A program made the position numbers and the translations under genes. Below are positions 1 through 3,650 of a stretch of 5,762 bases of DNA, in pieces (the first letter of the stretch is position 1; each line of letters begins with the position of its first letter). The notes beneath the pieces are model-generated. The model was not told the origin of the DNA, ran no database searches, and saw only the letters and a program-made list of their open reading frames with translations. Source of the stretch: an uncultured Prevotellaceae bacterium (lineage in GTDB: Bacteria; Bacteroidota; Bacteroidia; Bacteroidales; Bacteroidaceae); assembly GCA_902800435.1 (NCBI GenBank), contig CADCEQ010000117.1, forward strand, positions 1-5,762, in the 5' to 3' direction.

Positions 1-148
1 GCCACAGGCAAGACGTGTACACAATTCCAGCAAGAATACGAGAATGGAACGTTTGAATAACTCTTTTAGGTAAATTTCAATTTATGAAAGAATGGCTGGG
101 ACGTTTCTTTTGTGTACTCTAACTCCTTAAATAACGTTAAAAGTTAGG
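1..148. other. Upstream flank, possible 3' tail of an unseen gene
   Basis: Three + frames are open from base 1, with stops at 52-54, 58-60 and 71-73, so the window may begin inside the end of an upstream gene. The visible tail is too short to choose a frame or name a product. Bases 74-148 are AT-rich and carry no convincing ORF. An imperfect inverted repeat, CTCTAACT (117-124) against AGTTAGGAG (142-150) with one bulged base, could form a weak hairpin between the upstream gene and the promoter at 182. No T-run follows it, so I do not call it a terminator. Confidence 0.3.
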
Positions 149-175
149 AGGGTGTACCGCGTTGTGGTACACCCT
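149..175. promoter_or_regulatory. Perfect 10-bp inverted repeat overlapping a promoter
   Basis: AGGGTGTACC (149-158) and GGTACACCCT (166-175) are exact reverse complements separated by 7 nt. The repeat covers the place where the -33 element of the promoter at 182-189 should lie, which suggests an operator for a dimeric regulator. It could instead be the stem of an upstream terminator, but no clean T-tract follows. The regulator is unknown. Confidence 0.45.
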
Positions 176-189
176 ATGTTGTATATTTG
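161..189 (+). promoter_or_regulatory. Bacteroidetes-type promoter for the first gene cluster
   Basis: TATATTTG at 182-189 matches the Bacteroidetes -7 consensus TAnnTTTG exactly. A TTG-containing -33 candidate, GTTG at 161-164, lies 17 nt upstream, slightly closer than the usual spacing of about 19-20. The start codon of the first small gene is 41 nt downstream of the -7 box. The -33 candidate sits in the loop of the 149-175 inverted repeat, so a protein bound there would probably block transcription. Confidence 0.5.
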
Positions 190-230
190 CACCCGAAATC
201 AAAAAAAGTCGAACTTAAAATTATAATGCT

Positions 231-329
231 ATGGAAGGACTATTTATTATTTTTCTGGTAGCCACGAGCGTGGGCAGCCTGCTGAATGATTACGTGAACG
301 AAGCTAAGAAGGTGAAAGGTGAAAGGTGA
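231..329 (+). CDS. 32-aa single-pass membrane micropeptide (hypothetical)
   Basis: An ATG at 231 opens a 32-codon frame ending in TGA at 327-329. Residues 4-18 are strongly hydrophobic (begins LFIIFLVATSVG), followed by a polar, lysine-rich tail ending KKVKGER. This fits one membrane helix with a short charged cytoplasmic tail. It is the first frame after the promoter at 182-189 and stops 4 nt before the ATG of the next gene, so the two are likely co-translated. It is not a typical cleavable signal peptide, because no basic N-terminus or signal peptidase site is clear. I do not recognise a family. The position and composition argue for a real gene, but the length is close to chance. Confidence 0.45.
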   Translation: MEGLFIIFLVATSVGSLLNDYVNEAKKVKGER

Positions 330-331
330 AA
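311..331 (+). repeat. 7-bp tandem repeat (GGTGAAA x3) at a gene junction
   Basis: Three exact copies of GGTGAAA lie at 311-317, 318-324 and 325-331. They cover the last codons and stop of the micropeptide and run to 2 nt before the ATG at 334. They also serve as the purine-rich ribosome-binding stretch of the next gene. Gain or loss of one copy would change the micropeptide C-terminus and its frame relation to the next start. Confidence 0.8.
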
Positions 332-333
332 AG

Positions 334-882
334 ATGGAAACAGACATTCAAGACTTGATGGCTTGGCAGAAAGATGCCGAGCGCGAGCTCAGACGCGAGG
401 CTGAGCGGCTGGAGGAGAAGGGTCAGCGGATTGGCGGACTGATGAAGGTGCTGGAGGCTACGGAGGAGATACTTGCGGAGAACAGTTCTCTGCGCGAGGA
501 GCTGGAGCGGAAGGACGGTGAGATAGACGCCCTGCGCGAGGAGCTGGAGCAGAAGGACTGTGAGACAGACGCCCTGCGCGAGGAGCTGGAGCGGAAGGCG
601 AAGGAGACGGACGAATTGAGGCGCCAGCTGCAGGAGGCCAGCAGCCAGCACCAGGAGTCAGACAGCCGCGCACAGACGATGGAGATACACAACCACTTCG
701 AGGCGGGCAGCAATTCGCAGGTGTACAACGAAAAGGTGACGGGCAAGTTCACCTATCCCAATAACAACAACAATAATAACAGCAACAGCAGCAATAACAG
801 CAGCAACAGCAACAAGAGCAAGAACAAGAAAAACAAGAAAAAGGAGCAGAAAAAATGGAAGAAAAGAAGCAGAAAAGCGTAG
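334..882 (+). CDS. Coiled-coil protein with NHFEAGSN motif and Asn/Lys-rich tail (hypothetical)
   Basis: This is a 182-aa protein of unknown function. Residues 12-115 are almost entirely Glu/Arg/Lys/Leu-rich and predict a long coiled coil. Residues 53-94 are three 14-residue units of the type LREELERKDGEIDA, each equal to two heptads. Residues 120-132 carry the motif NHFEAGSNSQVYN, followed by VTGKFTYP. From residue 143 the chain is Asn/Ser-rich, then Lys-rich (NKKNKKKEQKKW), giving a basic, disordered C-terminus that might bind nucleic acid or a surface; that is inference. I chose ATG 334 because it lies 4 nt after the micropeptide stop. GTG at 319 in the same frame would add five residues and overlap that gene. 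The 3' end overlaps the next gene by 28 bp, and that gene carries the same motif, so the two probably act together. Confidence 0.75.
   Translation: METDIQDLMAWQKDAERELRREAERLEEKGQRIGGLMKVLEATEEILAENSSLREELERKDGEIDALREELEQKDCETDALREELERKAKETDELRRQLQEASSQHQESDSRAQTMEIHNHFEAGSNSQVYNEKVTGKFTYPNNNNNNNSNSSNNSSNSNKSKNKKNKKKEQKKWKKRSRKA
490..615 (+). repeat. 42-bp coding tandem repeat, three copies
   Basis: Units start at 490, 532 and 574, each opening CTGCGCGAGGAGCTGGAGC. The period of 42 bp equals 14 residues, or two coiled-coil heptads, so copy number can change without breaking frame or heptad register. The first two copies are nearly identical. The third diverges in its second half. Confidence 0.9.
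760..843 (+). repeat. Low-complexity AAC/AAT/AGC tract encoding Asn/Ser/Lys
   Basis: This is a run of aac, aat, agc, aag and aaa codons giving seven consecutive Asn residues, then mixed Asn/Ser, then Asn/Lys. The composition is unlike the GC-rich codons just upstream and suggests triplet expansion by replication slippage. Frame is preserved. It joins the shared motif of this protein to the start of the next gene. Confidence 0.8.
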
Positions 883-1316
883 TCAACCACTTCGAGGCAG
901 GTTCGAACTGCCAAGTGTTTAACGGCAGCATCACGGGCTGTGTGTTTGCCATGCCCGGTTCGACGGTGACGCAGCAGCCGGCAGCAAGCCAGCCGGTGAC
1001 GCAGCAGGCCGGCGAGCCTCTGCAGGAGGAGTCGGAGGCGGAGGAGGCGGAGATTCCCGAGGTGCTGACGGCCAGCCCCGTGTGGCAGCAGCTGCAGGAC
1101 AGCGGGCTGGTGGACGCCCACGGACAGCCCACGGTGTCGCGCCCCGAGGCGGCACTGCTGGCCGACGTGCTGGCCCGGCGACTGGGCATTGCCAACAAGT
1201 GGAAGTTTTTCGAGCGGCTATGGCACCGCAACCACATGCGCGGCGACTACAACACCGCCCTGAACCAGAGGAAGTCGTTGAGATTCCAAGAACGGCTGAA
1301 AAACATTTTAGACTGA
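855..1316 (+). CDS. NHFEAGSN-motif protein with acidic linker and helical C-terminal domain (hypothetical)
   Basis: This is a 153-aa protein of unknown function. Residues 11-23 are NHFEAGSNCQVFN, closely matching residues 120-132 of the preceding protein, followed by a hydrophobic stretch (TGCVFAMPG). Residues 37-70 form a Gln/Pro- and then Glu-rich linker containing a repeated VTQQ. Residues 72-153 look like a compact helical domain, with conserved-looking aromatics and basics around KWKFFERLWHRNHMRGDYN and a basic C-terminus, NQRKSLRFQERLKNIL. No catalytic motif is visible. ATG 855 lies inside the coding end of the previous gene, in the -1 frame relative to it, which indicates translational coupling. 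The A-rich run just before this ATG could in principle allow some frameshifted fusion product. A hairpin terminator follows 26 bp after the stop, so this is the last gene of the cluster. Confidence 0.75.
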   Translation: MEEKKQKSVVNHFEAGSNCQVFNGSITGCVFAMPGSTVTQQPAASQPVTQQAGEPLQEESEAEEAEIPEVLTASPVWQQLQDSGLVDAHGQPTVSRPEAALLADVLARRLGIANKWKFFERLWHRNHMRGDYNTALNQRKSLRFQERLKNILD

Positions 1317-1341
1317 CAGTCAGCCACTTACATCACTCCGT

Positions 1342-1376
1342 ACCCCCTACGCGTACCCTCTGCGTAGGGGGTTTTT
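1342..1376 (+). terminator. Rho-independent terminator after the first gene cluster
   Basis: ACCCCCTACGC (1342-1352) pairs perfectly with GCGTAGGGGGT (1362-1372) across a 9-nt loop, and a T5 run (1372-1376) follows immediately, with more T beyond. It sits 26 bp after the stop of the 855-1316 gene, the expected place to end that transcript. Confidence 0.9.
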
Positions 1377-1391
1377 GTGTTTTATTCGCCG

Positions 1392-1399
1392 TACCTTTG
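1392..1399 (+). promoter_or_regulatory. Bacteroidetes -7 promoter box for the OB-fold/Rha genes
   Basis: TACCTTTG matches TAnnTTTG exactly and begins 20 nt after the end of the terminator stem. A TTTG at 1374-1377, inside the terminator T-run, is the only nearby -33 candidate, and its 14-nt spacing is shorter than usual, so the -33 is weakly supported. It would drive 1571 onwards with a leader of about 165 nt. Confidence 0.5.
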
Positions 1400-1570
1400 C
1401 ACTGCATTTCCGATGCAGCGCTCTTTGACTTATTGCAACAAACGACACCCACCCAGGCAGGCTGGTGGGACTCCACTTGACGATGAATTAACACACACAG
1501 AAAACCCTTAATCGTGAATTAACACACACAGAAAACCCTGATAATAAATAAAAAAACACAGAAAAGCAAA
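1399..1570 (+). promoter_or_regulatory. Structured 5' leader: start-proximal hairpin plus 25-bp direct repeat
   Basis: No gene is seen here. CTGCAT (1402-1407) pairs with ATGCAG (1413-1418) across a 5-nt loop, and the stem extends to 1399-1421 with one mismatch, placing a hairpin at or near the expected 5' end of the mRNA. Further down, a 25-bp sequence beginning TGAATTAACACACAC is exactly duplicated at 1484-1508 and 1515-1539 (31-bp period). A shorter match, ACACAGAAAA, lies just before the start codon (1556-1565). ATG AAT TAA at 1483 is a two-codon upstream frame. No known riboswitch is recognised. Confidence 0.5.
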
Positions 1571-1852
1571 ATGGTAACAAAGATTTTGAAAGTGGTGGCA
1601 CAGACGCAGGCCGTCTACGTGCCGAGTAAGAAAAGCGACAACGGCCAGCTGGCCAAGTCGATGATCAGGCTCAAGGAGCTTGGTGGTGACTACGAGGATG
1701 AGTACATCTGCGCGATGTTCGGCAACCTCGCTCTCTGCAAATTTGCCGCCGGCAGCACGGTCATCGCTTCGCTGCGTTTCCAGACGCACGAATCGAACGG
1801 CTCGTACTTCCAGGACGTGGTGGCAACCGACATTCAAGACATACATCAATAA
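1571..1852 (+). CDS. Small OB-fold-like protein (DUF3127/single-strand-binding type, tentative)
   Basis: This is a 93-aa protein. It alternates beta-strand-like segments: MVTKILKVVAQTQAVYV (1-17), a middle segment ending YICAMFGNLAL (45-55), then AGSTVIASLRFQTHESNGSY (60-79) and VVATDIQDI (83-91). The pattern of a strand, then a W/F-G-N/D element, then a G-x-x-V-x-x-S/L-x-F strand, then a hairpin with E-S/Y-N-G and a final strand, resembles small Bacteroidetes OB-fold proteins of the DUF3127/SSB-like kind. Such proteins bind single-stranded DNA, which would suit the primase- and helicase-like genes downstream. The assignment rests on the strand pattern only. It starts after a typical A-rich leader (ACACAGAAAAGCAAA-ATG) and is followed 20 bp later by the Rha gene, so the two are likely one operon. 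Confidence 0.55.
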   Translation: MVTKILKVVAQTQAVYVPSKKSDNGQLAKSMIRLKELGGDYEDEYICAMFGNLALCKFAAGSTVIASLRFQTHESNGSYFQDVVATDIQDIHQ

Positions 1853-2044
1853 AAGAAATAACACCAGGAAAAATGAACACACTAACAGTCAATTTACAAC
1901 AGACCATGACGTCGCTCGAAATTGCCGAGCTGACAGGTAAACAACATTTTCATGTCATGGAAGCCATCCGAAAGATGGAGCCAGCATGGAAGAAAGTATG
2001 TAAATCGAATTTTCGATTGACATCGCGAACCATCGTTCAGCCTA

Positions 2045-2566
2045 ATGGTGGCACACGCGAAGTACCCGACCAAGACCGAGTGCCTCTACATCGCCACGAA
2101 GTTCAACGACGAGGCACGTGCCAAACTGGTGCTGAGATGGGAAGAACTGGAGATGGCTGATGTCAGAGGGATTCGCAACGCCACACTCTGCAACGCAGAG
2201 AAGATGGCTGATGTGAGATGTCTGCCGGAACCGAAGAAGATTCTGGCACTGGCCGACGACATCATCGGCGAGGCACTGCGCCAGCTGAACGCCGGTGCCG
2301 AGGACACGCTGACGGCCACCCAGGTGGCGAAGACCTTCAACATGACGGTCTACGACTTCAACTGCATAGTGCGCGACATGGGCATCCAGTATCGCCGCCA
2401 CGGGCGATGGAACATCTCGGACGACCTGGTAGGGCGCGACCTGGTGCGCCTGCGTACGCATGTGAGCTACTCGCTGCGGGGTGAGAAGAAGGTCCGCACG
2501 TACATGACATGGACTATGCAGGGTCTGCGATATCTTAATGCGAAATTGGGATATCCCAATTTCTAG
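2045..2566 (+). CDS. KilAC-domain protein fragment (3' part of the broken Rha/KilAC gene)
   Basis: This 173-codon frame holds the end of the Rha domain (residues 9-36), a linker with MADVR repeated 17 residues apart (37-41 and 54-58), and a full-looking KilAC (ANT) domain at about residues 62-173. Diagnostic pieces are TATQVAKTFNM (helix-turn-helix-like), IVRDMGIQYRRHGRWNI, LVRLRTHVSYS and TYMTWTMQGLRYL. KilAC domains occur at the C-terminus of phage antirepressors and bind DNA or partner regulators. The first ATG at 2045 lies inside sequence that encodes the upstream half in another frame and has no good ribosome-binding sequence, so separate expression of this fragment is uncertain. The domain call is strong; independent gene status is not. 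Confidence 0.6.
   Translation: MVAHAKYPTKTECLYIATKFNDEARAKLVLRWEELEMADVRGIRNATLCNAEKMADVRCLPEPKKILALADDIIGEALRQLNAGAEDTLTATQVAKTFNMTVYDFNCIVRDMGIQYRRHGRWNISDDLVGRDLVRLRTHVSYSLRGEKKVRTYMTWTMQGLRYLNAKLGYPNF
2542..2563. promoter_or_regulatory. Perfect 22-bp palindrome at the end of the KilAC frame
   Basis: GAAATTGGGAT at 2542-2552 is followed at once by its exact reverse complement (2553-2563), with no spacer. It encodes the last residues and ends 3 bp before the stop end at 2566. It could be an operator for a dimeric DNA-binding protein or an mRNA hairpin at the gene end. No T-run follows. Confidence 0.6.
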
Positions 2567-2608
2567 TGAATAATGAATAATGAATAATGAATAATGAATA
2601 GTGAATAA
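2567..2608. repeat. 7-bp tandem repeat (TGAATAA x6) between genes
   Basis: Six contiguous heptamers begin right after the KilAC stop: TGAATAA four times, TGAATAG once, TGAATAA once. They contain stops in all three frames and so block readthrough. The tract ends in TAATTTGC, one base short of a TAnnTTTG box, 22 nt before the next ATG, so it may form the upstream part of a weak promoter. Copy number may vary by slippage. Confidence 0.85.
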
Positions 2609-2633
2609 TTTGCTACCGCAAGAAAAGTGAAAG

Positions 2634-3650
2634 ATGAGTGTATATATAGTTTACAAGCAGAACGGGGTGAAGATGATGCGCCCCGTTCTTACGCGCGAGG
2701 AATACGTGAAACTGCGCAACAGCGGTTTCCAAAGGGAGAACGTGGCACGCATCCGACAGGGCGACGAGGCACTGAAGGCCAGTCTGGTGCAGATGAACTA
2801 CTCGTGTCTGCCCAACGCCGACGGCACGCTGAAGGGCAGCCGGACACAGAGCACGACGGTGGGCATGGACATAGACTTCAAGGCCCCTCAGGGTCTCTCT
2901 GCCGACGAACAGCCCCAGTGGCTGGCACAGCAGATGGCGGGTGTGCCCAGTCTGGTGATGGGCAAGAGGGAGCAGCTGGGACTGCTGATGCTGGAGCGGT
3001 CGGCCACGAAGGGCTATCACCTCGTGTTCCGCCGCCGCCCGGAGCTGTCGCAGGAAGACAATCTCCGCTGGGCCAGCCAGCTGCTGGGCGTGGCATACGA
3101 CAACAAGGCGAAGGACATCACGCGGGTGTTCTTCACCACGACTGGCGACGAAGGCGACCTGCTGTTTCTGGACGATGAGATATTCAGACCCTCCCCCGGC
3201 AGACCCTCCCCCCTGCCCCTCCCTTGTAGGGAGGGGAGTGATATGTCCCAAGATATGTCCCAAGGGCAGAAGCCATCTACGCCCCTCCCAACAAGGGAGG
3301 GGACGGGGGAGGGTCTGCCTGGGGAGGGTCTGTCCTTTCCCACCCACTACCACGGCATCCCGTTTGCCGACATCATCCGCAAGTACTGGGAGATGAACAA
3401 CCGGGGCTTCGAGCCCACCAAGGGCGACCGCGACACGCTGACCTACCAGCTGGCCTGCGACCTGCGCCACATCTGCGGACGCAACTTCGAGTGGCTCGAC
3501 CAGGTGATACCCTGCTACGACGGTTTCCCGCTGGAAGAGAAGCGCGCCAAAATCAAGAGCGCCCTGGCGTCGGAACTCAACGGATTCCCCATGCGTCTGA
3601 GAAATGTGCTGAACGCCCTGCAGATGGAAGATGGCAGAGGAAGATGTTGA
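2634..3650 (+). CDS. VirE_N/BT4734-like protein, primase-like, with in-frame palindromic insert
   Basis: This is a 338-aa protein matching the N-terminal domain family called VirE_N or BT4734-like. Visible marks are SRTQSTTVGMDIDF (residues 69-82), KGYHLVF (126-132) and DITRVFF (161-167). The D-x-D pair (D79, D81), the x-H motif (H129) and the later D/R segment resemble the active-site motifs of archaeo-eukaryotic-type primases, so a primase-polymerase-like activity is a reasonable inference, not shown. Residues 185-233 are Pro/Gly/Arg/Glu-rich (PLPCREGSD, PLPTREGTGEG) and are encoded by a large palindromic repeat. The C-terminal part (239-325) resumes a conserved pattern, HGIPFADIIRKYW, then LACDLRHICGRN and VIPCYDGFPLEEKRAKI. 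The gene overlaps the DUF3987 gene by 20 bp. Related proteins can carry both parts in one chain, so this may be a split version. Start: ATG 2634, after GTGAAAG. Confidence 0.8.
   Translation: MSVYIVYKQNGVKMMRPVLTREEYVKLRNSGFQRENVARIRQGDEALKASLVQMNYSCLPNADGTLKGSRTQSTTVGMDIDFKAPQGLSADEQPQWLAQQMAGVPSLVMGKREQLGLLMLERSATKGYHLVFRRRPELSQEDNLRWASQLLGVAYDNKAKDITRVFFTTTGDEGDLLFLDDEIFRPSPGRPSPLPLPCREGSDMSQDMSQGQKPSTPLPTREGTGEGLPGEGLSFPTHYHGIPFADIIRKYWEMNNRGFEPTKGDRDTLTYQLACDLRHICGRNFEWLDQVIPCYDGFPLEEKRAKIKSALASELNGFPMRLRNVLNALQMEDGRGRC
3185..3332. repeat. 148-bp nested palindromic element inserted in frame in the VirE_N gene
   Basis: The left arm (3185-3236) and right arm (3282-3332) are near-perfect reverse complements, differing at about four positions. 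Each arm holds a direct repeat of CAGACCCTCCCC and an inner hairpin: CCCCTCCC-TTGTA-GGGAGGGG at 3216-3236 and CCCCTCCC-AACAA-GGGAGGGG at 3282-3302. The 45-bp centre carries an exact 12-bp tandem duplication, GATATGTCCCAA (3240-3251 and 3252-3263). The whole element is stop-free in the gene's frame and falls between the primase-like and C-terminal parts. It looks like a mobile palindromic repeat, similar in behaviour to the in-frame Rickettsia palindromic elements; the family here is not identified. Confidence 0.85.

Larger units (their letters stand above)
1873..2566 (+). pseudogene. Rha-family / KilAC-domain regulator broken by a frameshift
   Basis: The N-terminal half, from ATG 1873, contains the Rha helix-turn-helix region (MTSLEIAELTGKQHFHVMEA, residues 12-31) and the following NF.L pattern through GGTREVP (residues 59-65, ending at 2067). 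The rest of the Rha domain, TKTECLYIATKFNDEARAKL, appears only in the next frame (+1) from 2069. The KilAC domain then continues in that frame to 2566. In frame, the upstream reading ends at TGA 2158-2160. Rha proteins normally carry a few residues (P-x-Y-x-L) between the REVP-like and TKTE-like segments. Here they are missing, which fits a deletion of roughly 11 bp rather than a one-base error. An intact version would be a phage-type regulator/antirepressor binding DNA through Rha and KilAC. A sequencing error or recoding cannot be excluded. Start: ATG after CAGGAAAA. Confidence 0.75.

Noticed and set aside
304..651. 115-aa - strand frame over the coiled-coil repeats
   Set aside because: A Leu/Gln-rich mirror of the Glu/Lys repeat codons, repetitive only because the sense gene is.
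1082..1480. 132-aa + strand frame across the 3' end of the 855-1316 gene
   Set aside because: It runs through the strong terminator and the next promoter, and its first half is an Arg/Gly/Ala shadow of the real frame.
3185..3332. Insertion sequence
   Set aside because: The inverted arms might suggest one, but at 148 bp it holds no transposase and no clear target duplication flanks it. It is called a palindromic repeat instead.
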